64,000 bases of DNA from Heterorhizobium halophytocola (GTDB taxonomy: Bacteria; Pseudomonadota; Alphaproteobacteria; Rhizobiales; Rhizobiaceae), in the NCBI RefSeq assembly GCF_017873095.1, contig NZ_JAGGJU010000013.1, positions 1 through 64,000 on the forward strand, read 5' to 3'. Under the pieces are notes generated by a model, which was not told the DNA's origin, searched no databases, and worked only from the letters and a program-made list of their open reading frames with translations. The translations under genes and the position numbers were made by a program. Within the stretch, counting starts at the first letter, position 1. Each line of letters starts with the position of its first letter. This document shows, one piece after another, positions 27,041-36,338 of this stretch.

Positions 27041-27358
27041 CCGTGTTCTTCAAGCGCTCGTCTTGATGAACCTTCTAGCTTAAACCGCCCCCCATTTCGA
27101 CCCGACAGTCGGCATAAGCAGAAAGGCTTAAGCAACGGGCCGACATGTGCCAATATGCAGATTCACTTGCTTTTATGATAAGAGATCCGCGCTTTCCCTC
27201 AGGCCAGTTCCCTTTATAGTGATGTCGGAAGAGGGCCTCTTTGGATCAGCACCATTGGTAGACGACTTATCGAGAAAGCCCATCAGAGGCCCGATGTCGG
27301 CGGCGGTGCCTTGTTTGATCCTCCGACCGAACCCTCAAGCCCTTAGAGTACTTGGTAG
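27041..27358. other. Gap before the alpha-hydroxyacid dehydrogenase gene
   Basis: No gene seen. AT-rich stretches near 27150-27200 may contain the promoter of the downstream gene. Confidence 0.3.
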
Positions 27359-28528
27359 ATGATCCTTAATGTAGACGATTTCGAAATTGCCGCGCGTAAG
27401 AAGCTGCCACGTCCATTGTTTGGTTATATCGCGGGTGCTGCCGAGACAAATTCCGCATTTGCAGATAATCGCACCATTTTCTCTGAAATGCGGCTCGTCC
27501 CACATGTTCTTCGAGGTGTGGAAGGGCGTTCAATAGGCGCACCGCTGATGGGCCGCATGTGGGACGCACCTTTTGGCATAGCACCCATGGGCATTTCCGC
27601 GCTCATGGCATATGACGGCGACCTTGTGCTGGCACGGGCGGCAGCAACGGCGAACGTCCCGTTTATACTCAGTGGCTCTTCGCTCACACCTATGGAACGC
27701 GTGGTGGAGGCCTTTCCCGACGCTTGGTTTCAGGCCTATCTTCCAGGCGAAGATGACCGCATCCGCGCGCTCGTGGATCGCGTCGCCCGTGCTGGCTTCA
27801 AGACACTTGTCTTGACCGCCGACACCGCGGTACTTGCGAATCGCGAGAACAATCTGCGTGCCGGCTTTTCAACGCCGCTTCGGATATCTCCCCGCCTGAT
27901 CGCTGATTTTGGGATCAAACCTCGATGGCTGCTCGGCACATTTCTTCGCACTCTCGTTTCCAAGGGAATGCCGCATTTCGAGAATTCTGACGCCGAACGC
28001 GGTGCTCCGATCATGTCCCAGAGGGCCGTGCGCGACTTCGGTCGGAAGGATCATTTAAACTGGGACCACGTAGCGAACATCCGTGACCAATGGAAAGGTG
28101 ATCTTGTGATCAAGGGGGTACTGGCACGTGGCGATGTGGCGCGCGCCCGCACCCTCGGGTGCAGTGGCGTAATCCTGTCAAACCATGGAGGACGCCAACT
28201 TGATTTTGCCATTAGTGGCGTAAGAGCGCTGTCGGCAGCGCGATCCGAGGCTGGAAGCATGGCCCTGATGGTGGACGGGGGAATTCGGCGCGGCACGGAT
28301 GTTATGAAGGCGCTGGCCTTGGGTGCCGATTTTGTGTTCGTCGGCAGGCCCATGTTGTTCGCGGCGGTCGTCAAGGGCGAATCTGGCGTTACGAAAGCCA
28401 TCGACATTTTGAGGGCCGAGGTGCGGCGCGACCTCGGTCTCCTAGGGCTCCGATCGATCGAGGAAATCAGCGAATTTGTTCTGGAAAGAGCAGCAGACAA
28501 CGGGAGCGTCAAGCACCCGAATACATAG
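27359..28528 (+). CDS. FMN-dependent alpha-hydroxyacid dehydrogenase
   Basis: 389 aa. Oxidises L-2-hydroxyacids (lactate, mandelate, glycolate type) with FMN, passing electrons to quinone or oxygen. N-terminal NVDDFEIAARKKLPRPLFGYIAGAAET is the family opening. FMN-binding IAPMGISAL, Lys in VIKGVL (~237), the active-site His and Arg in ILSNHGGRQLD (~280), and MVDGGIRRGTDVMKALALGA near the end are all present. Its 3' end overlaps by 20 bp the convergent lactonase gene. A role in oxidising a hydroxyacid made by the neighbouring catabolic operon is likely (inference). Confidence 0.92.
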   Translation: MILNVDDFEIAARKKLPRPLFGYIAGAAETNSAFADNRTIFSEMRLVPHVLRGVEGRSIGAPLMGRMWDAPFGIAPMGISALMAYDGDLVLARAAATANVPFILSGSSLTPMERVVEAFPDAWFQAYLPGEDDRIRALVDRVARAGFKTLVLTADTAVLANRENNLRAGFSTPLRISPRLIADFGIKPRWLLGTFLRTLVSKGMPHFENSDAERGAPIMSQRAVRDFGRKDHLNWDHVANIRDQWKGDLVIKGVLARGDVARARTLGCSGVILSNHGGRQLDFAISGVRALSAARSEAGSMALMVDGGIRRGTDVMKALALGADFVFVGRPMLFAAVVKGESGVTKAIDILRAEVRRDLGLLGLRSIEEISEFVLERAADNGSVKHPNT

Positions 28529-29456
28529 GGGCGCCAAAGATACCGAGCTCTTCCGGAAATTCCGCCCTGAGAATGCTGCCGCTGTCCGACTCCGTGATAA
28601 AGAGCGAGCGACCGTCAGGACCACCAAAGGCACAATTCGTTGTGCCGAGGCCTCGCGGCGAGCGGACAACCGCAATCGGGCGGCCGAGCGCGTCGTGTAC
28701 CCAGACCAGACCCATGCCCGTCTGGCAGACGACCACCCCGTTCTGTGCGGTCAGTGCGAGGCCGTCCGGCCCCGCCCGTCCACCGGAGAATTGAATGAAA
28801 AGGCCAGCCTTGTTGACACGCCCACTCGTCGACAACGGTAGGCGCCAAATCGCGTTCGCTCGTGTCACGGCCAGATAAAGCACATGCTCGTTGACATCGA
28901 GCACCAGCCCGTTCGGACTGGGCACTTTGTCGATCAAGCAGGCCAGCGCACCGCTGTCTGGCTGCCAACGATAAACCCTTCCTGTGGGGTCCTGCAGACC
29001 GGTCTGGCCCTGATCCGTAAAATAGAGAGCTCCATCCCTACCAAAATGCAGATCGTTACAGCCCTTGAACCCTTCCGTGTCGCAATCGCGGAGTGCATGG
29101 GAAATCACCCCGGTTTTCGGATCAAGCTGCATAATCCCGTTCTGGAAATCTGCGATGAAGATGCGCCCATCACGGTGGATCTTCAGACCATTCGGCTGGC
29201 CCTCATATTCTGCGACCTGCCGGACTTTGCCGGAAGGATCGCTGCATAAAATCCTACCGAAGGGGATATCGACGAACCACAGATTGCCTTCCAGATCGAA
29301 GGAAGGCCCCTCGAGAAAGCTGTCAACTGTCTGCCCACGGCGATTGCGCTCCGCCCAATAGGATGAAACGCCGGTTCGTCGAAGATCCGCCGGCAGTTCG
29401 GTAAAGATCTGCGCGTCGATGATCACCGGTTCGGGAAAGGGATAGGTGTGGGGCAT
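28509..29456 (-). CDS. SMP-30/gluconolactonase-family lactonase
   Basis: 315 aa six-bladed beta-propeller, metal-dependent lactonase. Diagnostic segments: FLEGPSFDLEGNLWFVDIPFGRI with the metal-ligand Glu, GQPNGLKIHRDGRIFIADF, CNDLHFGRDGALYFTDQG and SPNGLVLDVNEHVLYLAVT with conserved Asn/Asp. No signal peptide. It is the last gene of the minus-strand catabolic/transport operon, four bases after the TRAP large subunit. Probably opens a sugar-acid or related lactone. Confidence 0.9.
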   Translation of the reverse strand: MPHTYPFPEPVIIDAQIFTELPADLRRTGVSSYWAERNRRGQTVDSFLEGPSFDLEGNLWFVDIPFGRILCSDPSGKVRQVAEYEGQPNGLKIHRDGRIFIADFQNGIMQLDPKTGVISHALRDCDTEGFKGCNDLHFGRDGALYFTDQGQTGLQDPTGRVYRWQPDSGALACLIDKVPSPNGLVLDVNEHVLYLAVTRANAIWRLPLSTSGRVNKAGLFIQFSGGRAGPDGLALTAQNGVVVCQTGMGLVWVHDALGRPIAVVRSPRGLGTTNCAFGGPDGRSLFITESDSGSILRAEFPEELGIFGAPMYSGA

Positions 29457-29460
29457 GGTC

Positions 29461-30753
29461 TTATCCGAGTGTAAACGATGGCAGGAAGAGCGCGATTTGC
29501 GGGAAGGCGATCATCAGCAACATGAACAGCAGGATGATGGCGAAGAACGGCGCCGTGCCCATGACGACGTCTTCGACCTTCACATCCTTGGAGGAACTGG
29601 CGACCACGAACAGGATCACCCCGAGCGGGGGGGTCAATTGCCCGAGCTCGACCAGGATCACGACGAAGACACCGAACCACACCGGATCGACACCAAGCGC
29701 CACCAGAGCCGGAAAGATTACTGGTACGATGATTGCGATCATGCCCAACCCCTCCATGAAGCAGCCGAGGATGGCAAAGGTGACCATGATGATCAGCAGG
29801 AAGGCGAGGCGCGACACGTTTGCGTCGTCAAGCATCGCAACCAAGCTTTCTCCGACGCCCGAGAGCGCGGTCGCATAGGCAAAAATCATCGACGTGAACA
29901 CGACGAAGAGGATGTTCCCGCTCATGATCGTTGTGCGTCGCAGCGCCTCAGATAATAACGTTACACTGAGCTTGCGATAGAGGGCGGCGATCAGAACTGC
30001 GCCTATCACACCGACGGCCCCGGCCTCAGTTGGCGTGGCAAATCCACCATAGATGCTGCCGAGTACGATCAGGATCAAAAGCAGGAAAGGCACAATGTCC
30101 AGCAGTGCGGCACCGAGTTCGGGCCACGTACTGCGCGTGATGTCTCTGGGCGCCAGATTGGGATTGATGAGGGCTCGGACGGCGATGAAGCCCATGTATA
30201 AAACGGCAAGCAAGATGCCGGGCAGCATGCCCGCCGCGAACAACCGCGCAATCGAGGTCTCGGTAAAGGTCGCATAGATGATCATGGTGATCGACGGCGG
30301 GATCAGGATGCCAAGGGTGCCGCCGGCGGCCAAAGATCCCGCGACGAGACGCTTGTCATAGCCACGAGCCGACAGTTCCGGCAAGGCTACGGTGGACATG
30401 GCCGCCGCGGTCGGGGCACTGCCACCCGCGATGGCGGAAAAGATTGCACTTCCCGCGATGTTCGTGTGCATGAGCCCGCCCGGCAGACGGCGCACAAACG
30501 GTGCGACACCATTGTAGAGCCGTTTCGAGAGACCTGAACCGAGAAGAACTTCGGCCATCAGCACGAAGAGCGGAATGGCAGCCAGGGTAAAGCTGTTGGC
30601 CGAGCCCCAACTGACGATGCCGAGCGCTTTCCAGCCGGCGAAGCCCTTCATCAGCCAGACGTAGAACAGGCCCGCACCGGCCACTGCGAACTGCACCCAC
30701 ATGCCGCCGACGATGAGGCCGATCAGGAGTCCGAATGCTAGAATTGATTCCAT
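29461..30753 (-). CDS. TRAP transporter large permease (DctM family)
   Basis: 430 aa, about 12 membrane helices; it forms the ion-driven channel of a TRAP uptake system. Signature stretches ALGIVSWGSANSFTLAAIPLFVLMAEVLLGSG, AGSAIFSAIAGGSAPTAAAMSTVALPEL and GTLGILIPPSI are all present. Starts on the stop of the small permease gene (30753 shared). Partner genes are directly upstream. Confidence 0.95.
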   Translation of the reverse strand: MESILAFGLLIGLIVGGMWVQFAVAGAGLFYVWLMKGFAGWKALGIVSWGSANSFTLAAIPLFVLMAEVLLGSGLSKRLYNGVAPFVRRLPGGLMHTNIAGSAIFSAIAGGSAPTAAAMSTVALPELSARGYDKRLVAGSLAAGGTLGILIPPSITMIIYATFTETSIARLFAAGMLPGILLAVLYMGFIAVRALINPNLAPRDITRSTWPELGAALLDIVPFLLLILIVLGSIYGGFATPTEAGAVGVIGAVLIAALYRKLSVTLLSEALRRTTIMSGNILFVVFTSMIFAYATALSGVGESLVAMLDDANVSRLAFLLIIMVTFAILGCFMEGLGMIAIIVPVIFPALVALGVDPVWFGVFVVILVELGQLTPPLGVILFVVASSSKDVKVEDVVMGTAPFFAIILLFMLLMIAFPQIALFLPSFTLG

Positions 30754-31271
30754 CAGGAGTTACTCTTGAACCTGTTAAAGGTCAGTAGGAATTGTTCGAT
30801 CAGAAAAACCCCAATCACGGCAAATCCGGATGGCATCAAAAGTTGCGGAATCCAGAGTGGCGTATTCAAGACCGTGGGCGCGAACTTGCCGCGGGTAAAA
30901 GAGCTCATCATCAAGTCATTGGTCTTCATCATCATCACGGCGCAGATTACGAGTGCGAGGAGGGCGAAGATCCGCGCCATCCAGGCCTGCAGGCCTTCCG
31001 GCAGGACGTCGATGATGAAGCGAACCTGGAATAAGCTGCCAGCGCGCAGGGCAATGGCAGCTCCGAAGAAGGTCAGCATCACGACGCAATAGCCGCTGAC
31101 CTCTTCAACGAAACCCAGAGAATAATTGAAGAGGCTGCGAGAAATCACTTCTGCGGCAACAAGCAGCACAAGAGATATCAGCACCACAGCGGTGGCGATT
31201 TTCGTCACCGCTGCGATCACGTCGAACAGAGAACCCGCGCTGGCATATTCGCCGGCAGAATCGTGATTCAT
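30753..31271 (-). CDS. TRAP transporter small permease (DctQ family)
   Basis: 172 aa with four hydrophobic helices; the middle carries SRSLFNYSLGFVEEVSGYCVVMLTFFGAAIALR, the DctQ core. It bridges the binding protein and the large permease. It lies between those genes with no spacing. Confidence 0.93.
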   Translation of the reverse strand: MNHDSAGEYASAGSLFDVIAAVTKIATAVVLISLVLLVAAEVISRSLFNYSLGFVEEVSGYCVVMLTFFGAAIALRAGSLFQVRFIIDVLPEGLQAWMARIFALLALVICAVMMMKTNDLMMSSFTRGKFAPTVLNTPLWIPQLLMPSGFAVIGVFLIEQFLLTFNRFKSNS

Positions 31272-31272
31272 C

Positions 31273-32247
31273 TCACTTACCGATCGCTGCTCGCACGGCC
31301 TTCAAGGCTTCCTCGTACTGGGGGCCATTTTCCTTCGCCCAGGTTTCCCAGAAGGGGGTGAGCTTTTCTCGGGCCATGGCAAGATCTCCATCCTTGAGGG
31401 GGGTTATCTTCATGCCGGCATCCGCCTGGGACTGCTGCTGGACCTTTTCATCCTCGATGAATTCGGCAGTCGTTTCCGGGCCTTCCTCGGAGACGATCTT
31501 GCGCAGGATATCCTGGTCCTTGTCGCTTAGAGCCTCAAAGGCATCCGTGTTGGCAATGATCATCGAGTTGCCGTAGTTGACCGGGAATCGATAATCGTAG
31601 GGCAGAAATTCATGCCAGTTCTTCGCGCCGCCCGCACTGGCGGTGAGGACACCTTCAATCACACCGCGCTCCAGCGCGGTGGGCACATCGGTGCCTGCAA
31701 GTGTGATCGGAGCGCCGCCGAATGCCTCGACAAACTTGCCTTGCTCTGGCGATGTGACCCGGATCTTGTGTCCGTTGAGATCACCAAGACTTTTCATCTC
31801 GAAGGTCGTGAAAATGGTCTGTTCGGGATAACGGTAGCCACCAAGCAGGGTGACGTCCTGTTCTGCGAAGGCCTTCTGCAGGATGGGTTCCATGGCCGAC
31901 GAGGCCTTGGCCCATTCGTCGTCGTTCTCAATCAGCATGGGCAGGTTCAGCACCCGGGCGATCGGCACGCTGCCGGAGAAGAAGAAGTCTGCTGCGAAAT
32001 CGACAACGCCATCGCCCACCGCCTGGGTGATGTCGGACGAGGCAATCTGCAGCGTCTTGCCGAGATGCAGTTCGATCTTGAGCTCGCCGTCGGTTTCCTT
32101 TCCGACCCGATCTACAATCCGGTTCATGCCCTTGACCGCGGACGTGGTCGAAACGGACGAGTAGGTGTAACCTGTCCAATCGTCGCCGTGGGCGACTGTA
32201 ACAGATACGAACAATGCTGCGATCGCGCTGAGCGTCACGAGTTTCAT
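31273..32247 (-). CDS. TRAP transporter solute-binding protein (DctP family)
   Basis: 324 aa periplasmic protein with signal peptide MKLVTLSAIAALFVSVTVAHG. Characteristic segments: GKEVDGEL-like VGKETDGELKIELHLGKTL, DLNGHKIRVTSPEQGKFVEAFGGAPITLAGTDVPTALERGVIEGVL, including the conserved Arg that binds a substrate carboxylate. Hence the ligand is probably an organic acid. The ligand itself cannot be read from sequence. Confidence 0.93.
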   Translation of the reverse strand: MKLVTLSAIAALFVSVTVAHGDDWTGYTYSSVSTTSAVKGMNRIVDRVGKETDGELKIELHLGKTLQIASSDITQAVGDGVVDFAADFFFSGSVPIARVLNLPMLIENDDEWAKASSAMEPILQKAFAEQDVTLLGGYRYPEQTIFTTFEMKSLGDLNGHKIRVTSPEQGKFVEAFGGAPITLAGTDVPTALERGVIEGVLTASAGGAKNWHEFLPYDYRFPVNYGNSMIIANTDAFEALSDKDQDILRKIVSEEGPETTAEFIEDEKVQQQSQADAGMKITPLKDGDLAMAREKLTPFWETWAKENGPQYEEALKAVRAAIGK

Positions 32248-32309
32248 GATCTTTTCTTCCTTCGGAGTTTGTCGAGTAATTCACGGCTTACCGATTTTGC
32301 GACCGGCTC

Positions 32310-33254
32310 TTATTTCCAAGGGGTCTTTTCCCAGAGCGCACCCACCACGTTGTCCTGCGTCTCGGCGATATCCCTGAATGCATCGCCGACGGCGAAAGCC
32401 ATAGGATTGCCCTGGTCGGCCATCGTCTTCTGAAAATCGGCGTCGTTATTCACCGCGGTCAATACAGCCTGCAGCTTCTTAGCAACCTCGGGGGGAATGC
32501 CGGCCGGCCCTACGATGCCGCGAAGCGACGACATGTTGACGTCGTAACCAAGCTCTTTGGCCGTCGGAACATCGGCACGGAACGGGGACCGCTCCTTGGA
32601 TAGAACGGCAAGAACTCTCAGGTCATCCTTGAATTCCGTTGTCTGGCTGAGTGCCATCGTGCCGGCTGCCACATGGCCGCCAAGTAGCGCGGTGCGGGCC
32701 ATCGCGGCGCCCTTGAAGGGAACCAACGTGAATTCGACGCTGGACGCGTCTGCCATCATGTTGGCCGCAAAATGGTCGTTTCCGCCAAGGGAGGAAAGAC
32801 CGAAAGTGATCGAACCAGGATCTTCCTTGGCCGATGCCAGCAGATCATCCAGGGTCTTGAACTCCGAGGATGCGCTGACAACAATCGTGTTGGGATCGTC
32901 CACGAAATTCGCCAGATAGGTGAAGCTGTCCGCTTTATAGTCCGCCTCGCGGTCCTTGGTTAGGGCCAGGGCGGCAGGCAAATTGAAGGTCCCGAGCGTG
33001 TAGCCGTCGGGCGCGGCATGCGCGACTTCCGTAAAGCCGATCTGGCCCCCGGCCCCCGGCATGTTCTTGACGATAACTGAAGCGCCGTTGCCCAGTTCCT
33101 TTTCCATGAACTTTGCGACGGTGCGCGCCATGACATCCGTGCCTCCGCCGGCAGAATATCCGACCACGATTTCGATCGGCTTTTCAGGATACTCGGCAAT
33201 CGCCGGTAAGGTCGAGAGTGCAGTAAAGGCAAGTGCTGCAAGTATGGTCTTCAT
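32310..33254 (-). CDS. TctC/Bug-family solute-binding protein, second copy
   Basis: 314 aa with a signal peptide ending at AIAEYPEKP. Tripartite tricarboxylate transporter receptor: IEIVVGYSAGGGTDVMART, then VKNMPGAGGQIGFTEVAHAAPDGYTLG. Closely related to the first-copy protein at 36339, with many identical blocks including ALWEKTPWK against VWETTPWN at the end. Its start overlaps the end of the hydrolase gene by four bases, so they are translationally coupled. It probably delivers a carboxylate to TctAB. Confidence 0.93.
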   Translation of the reverse strand: MKTILAALAFTALSTLPAIAEYPEKPIEIVVGYSAGGGTDVMARTVAKFMEKELGNGASVIVKNMPGAGGQIGFTEVAHAAPDGYTLGTFNLPAALALTKDREADYKADSFTYLANFVDDPNTIVVSASSEFKTLDDLLASAKEDPGSITFGLSSLGGNDHFAANMMADASSVEFTLVPFKGAAMARTALLGGHVAAGTMALSQTTEFKDDLRVLAVLSKERSPFRADVPTAKELGYDVNMSSLRGIVGPAGIPPEVAKKLQAVLTAVNNDADFQKTMADQGNPMAFAVGDAFRDIAETQDNVVGALWEKTPWK

Positions 33255-34294
33255 GACATAGTCCTCCCTCTGTCATTGGCAAAAATCTGATCATCAATGC
33301 GGTAGCATCCCGCTGCGCTCCGCCAAAAAAGATCCTCGCGCTCCTCCGCGCTGAGATCGCCCGCGAGCCGCTTGAACGCGTTCCAGAGCGTACGGTAGCC
33401 AAACTGACCCTTGTCGACCGGGAAATTGCTCTCGAACATTGCGCGCCGGGCTCCGAAGCATTCAAGACATTCCGCATAAAAGGGCGACCAGTCGGCAGCG
33501 AGTTCGGACGACAGGGGTGGCGTTTGCCTCTCCGCATATCGGTAACCCATGACCGACAACCCAAAGCCGCCGATCTTGATACGTGTATTGTGAAGGTCGG
33601 CAAGGCGGGAAAGTGCTTCACGCCATTCGGCGAAGGCGTTAGGGTCGCCGCGATGATAAGGGCCGACCCCGAGTGGCCCCCCGCAATGATCGACGATAAT
33701 CGTAAGCTCGGGAACAGCCTTGGCCAAATGAAATACCTCGTCGAGCTGGGTCTGGTAGGCCCAGACGTCGAGGCTGAGGCCGTATTCCGCGACAATCCGC
33801 GCGCCGTCGAGAAACGCGGAGCTGCGCAGCAAGCCATCGGGGGGCGGCTGCGGATTGGACCGCACGGCCGGATGAGGATGGTAGGCGGTGGTGTTGCGTA
33901 TGCCGCGCACCAGACCTTCACCGGCCTCCGCTAGGGCGTCGAGAACCGCGCGTACGCGGTCGCCAAGCTGCAGATCGGCGAAAGCAACGATGGCCGCGGG
34001 GTAGTTTGTCTGATGCCTGCACCACGACCGGATAGTTTCCACTTCGCCCACCGGCTGCAGCGCCGGCGCAAGGTCTTCTCTGTATCCGGTTCGGCACTGC
34101 ACGAAGATGCTGGCTCTCACGTCATGGCCCGACAAGACGTCGTCGTACAACTCTTCGGCACGGTAACGGCCTTCAGGCCGGTCCCACAGATGATGATGTG
34201 GATCGAGGATGACCTGTTCAGGGGCCAGGACCTCCTCGCTGGTCAGGGCAAGCCAGTCTTCACGCACAGGAAAATGGGGGGTACTCGTCGCCAT
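33251..34294 (-). CDS. TIM-barrel metal-dependent hydrolase (amidohydrolase 2, COG3618-like)
   Basis: 347 aa. Metal-binding DPHHHLWDRPEGRYRAEEL at residues ~31-49, FVQCRTGYRED, LVRGIRNTTAYH, IIVDHCGGPLG (~195), IKIGGFG and the C-terminal MFESNFPVDKGQFGY Asp are the family landmarks. Relatives hydrolyse lactones such as 2-pyrone-4,6-dicarboxylate, L-fucono- and L-rhamnonolactone. It lies between TctA and the second TctC, so the imported compound or its oxidation product is probably a carboxylated lactone (inference). Confidence 0.9.
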   Translation of the reverse strand: MATSTPHFPVREDWLALTSEEVLAPEQVILDPHHHLWDRPEGRYRAEELYDDVLSGHDVRASIFVQCRTGYREDLAPALQPVGEVETIRSWCRHQTNYPAAIVAFADLQLGDRVRAVLDALAEAGEGLVRGIRNTTAYHPHPAVRSNPQPPPDGLLRSSAFLDGARIVAEYGLSLDVWAYQTQLDEVFHLAKAVPELTIIVDHCGGPLGVGPYHRGDPNAFAEWREALSRLADLHNTRIKIGGFGLSVMGYRYAERQTPPLSSELAADWSPFYAECLECFGARRAMFESNFPVDKGQFGYRTLWNAFKRLAGDLSAEEREDLFWRSAAGCYRIDDQIFANDRGRTMS

Positions 34295-34297
34295 CGA

Positions 34298-35803
34298 TCA
34301 ACCGCCCGCCGTCTTGGCGCTTTTGGAAAGGCGACGCTTGATCATCGGTCCGACGATGACTGCGATCGTCAGCGCCACGATCACCAGGCTTGTGACGTTG
34401 GCGAAAAGGATCGACCAATCACCGCGCCCGATACGCAGCGCGAGCCTTAAATTTTCTTCCGCGAAGCCGCCAAGGATCAGGCCGAGAACGACCGGAGGCA
34501 GTGGGAACTTCAACTTGTCCATCACGTAGCCGATCGCGCCGAACAGGAGCATCAGATAGACATCGAACATGCGCCCATGGATGGAGTAGACGCCGATCAG
34601 CATCAACACGATGATCACCGATCCGAGGAGCGGGCGGGGCAGATTCAGGAGCCGCGCAAAGCTGTTGGTCGCCAGCGAGCCGCCAAGAAGTACCAGGAGA
34701 ATTGCGCCGAACAGGAACTGCCACATGAAACCAAAGACGATGTCCGGGTTGTCGCGGAAGAGCATGGGTCCGGGTTGGAGACCGTGGATCAGGAGACCCC
34801 CGAGCATCACGGCCGCCACCGCCGTACCCGGAATGCCGAGCGTCAGTGCCGGAATGAGGGCGGATGCGGTGTCGGCATTGTTTGCCGTTTCGGCTGCCGC
34901 GACGCCTTCCGCTTCGCCGTTACCCCAGGTTTCTGGCGTCTTGCTGGCACGGCGCGCCTCGTTATAGGACATGAATGCCGCCATGGAGCCGCCCGCGCCG
35001 GGCAGAATGCCGATCCAGATGCCGATGATGGACGAGCGGATCCATGTCTTCCAGAAGCGCTTCATTTTAGGCAACGCGCGCCAGATCGGTTCGGTACCAA
35101 GCTTGCTGCCGCTGACCCCGTCGGTCTTCAGCGGCACTTCCAGAAGGTCGATCACCGGTGGCAGGGCGTAGAGGCCAACGAGTAGGATGACGATGTTGAT
35201 GCCGTCGAGCATTTCAAGCTGGCCGAATGTGAACCTGTCCGTGCCAAAGATCGGATCGGAGCCGATGACCGAGACGAAGACGCCGAAACAGGCGCTGATC
35301 AAGCCCTTCACCGCGCTGCCGCCCAGCAGAAAGATAATGCTGGCAAGGCCGAAGACAGCCACCCAGAACACTTCCGAGGGTCCAAACAGCAGCGTGACCT
35401 TCGACAGAGGCGGTGCGAGCACCATGAGCGCGATGGCGCTGGCAATGCCACCAATCGAGGAGGACACCACGGCAACCTGCAGCGCAAAACCGCCTTCGCC
35501 CTTTTGCGCCATCGGATAACCGTCAAAGGTGGTGGCAACGGCGGCGGGCGTTCCGGGAATGCGCAGGAGCACAGCAGGAATTGCCCCGCCATACATGGCG
35601 CCATTGTAGATGCCGGCCATCAGGCCGAGTGCGACAAGCGGCGACAGTCCGAAGGTGAACGGCACCAGGACCGAAATTGCCATCGTGGCGCTGAGGCCTG
35701 GCATGGCGCCGACGATGATGCCGGCGATGACGCCGATGATGACGGCGGCAAGATTGCTGAGGGTGAGAACCTCGGGAAGCGCGTGGAGAAGTTCGGCATA
35801 CAT
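34298..35803 (-). CDS. Tripartite tricarboxylate transporter large membrane subunit (TctA)
   Basis: 501 aa, 11-12 membrane helices. The repeated motif GALPGLSATMAISVLVPFTFGLSP-like and GLMAGIYNGAMYGGAIPAVLLRIPGTPAAVATTFDGYPM is diagnostic, as is ILPGAGGSMAAFMSYNEARR in the second half. It forms the cation-coupled channel with TctB, and is eight bases after tctB. Confidence 0.95.
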   Translation of the reverse strand: MYAELLHALPEVLTLSNLAAVIIGVIAGIIVGAMPGLSATMAISVLVPFTFGLSPLVALGLMAGIYNGAMYGGAIPAVLLRIPGTPAAVATTFDGYPMAQKGEGGFALQVAVVSSSIGGIASAIALMVLAPPLSKVTLLFGPSEVFWVAVFGLASIIFLLGGSAVKGLISACFGVFVSVIGSDPIFGTDRFTFGQLEMLDGINIVILLVGLYALPPVIDLLEVPLKTDGVSGSKLGTEPIWRALPKMKRFWKTWIRSSIIGIWIGILPGAGGSMAAFMSYNEARRASKTPETWGNGEAEGVAAAETANNADTASALIPALTLGIPGTAVAAVMLGGLLIHGLQPGPMLFRDNPDIVFGFMWQFLFGAILLVLLGGSLATNSFARLLNLPRPLLGSVIIVLMLIGVYSIHGRMFDVYLMLLFGAIGYVMDKLKFPLPPVVLGLILGGFAEENLRLALRIGRGDWSILFANVTSLVIVALTIAVIVGPMIKRRLSKSAKTAGG

Positions 35804-35810
35804 GGCTTAA

Positions 35811-36272
35811 TCACTTTCCCCAGAGAAGACCTGTCGGGAATTGCTGCGCCATCGCGAAATCGAAGACCAGGTATATCGTCCCGACGACGATGACCGTGGC
35901 AGCGGCAAGGCCAAGCAGGTTCCGGTATCCAAAAATATAGGCGACCAGCGGCACGGCGATGGTGGTGGCCGCATAGAAGCCGATGAGCGAGGTCGCCCCC
36001 ACATAGGCGACTATAAGCAGGAATGCGCCGGCGACCCGCATGGGTGCCTTGGTCATGGGCTCGGCGACATCGCCTGCTGCCGCCTTGCGCTGATCGGTGA
36101 TCAGCAGAATGACGGAGAGGACTATCAGGCCCGTGAGCATGGCGACCGGCAAGAGGGCCGAGATCGCTTTCAACTCAAGTGCTGGGATCATGAATGCGGC
36201 TGCGACAGCAATGATTCCAACGGCCGTCAGGGTTTCCGGCCGCAGGACACGGGACATACGGGGTTCAGACAT
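35811..36272 (-). CDS. Tripartite tricarboxylate transporter small membrane subunit (TctB)
   Basis: 153 aa with four hydrophobic segments (MIPALEL..., LLPVAMLTGLIVLSVILLI, VAGAFLLIVAYVGATSLIGFYAATTIAVPLVAYIFGYR, VFDFAMAQQFPTG). These are typical size and endings for TctB. It is placed between the first TctC and TctA. Confidence 0.9.
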   Translation of the reverse strand: MSEPRMSRVLRPETLTAVGIIAVAAAFMIPALELKAISALLPVAMLTGLIVLSVILLITDQRKAAAGDVAEPMTKAPMRVAGAFLLIVAYVGATSLIGFYAATTIAVPLVAYIFGYRNLLGLAAATVIVVGTIYLVFDFAMAQQFPTGLLWGK

Positions 36273-36338
36273 GGAACCGGCTCCGTTTAAGAGACTAAAG
36301 ATGACGTGCGGCGTATCGGCCGCACGTCGGGACGGTCA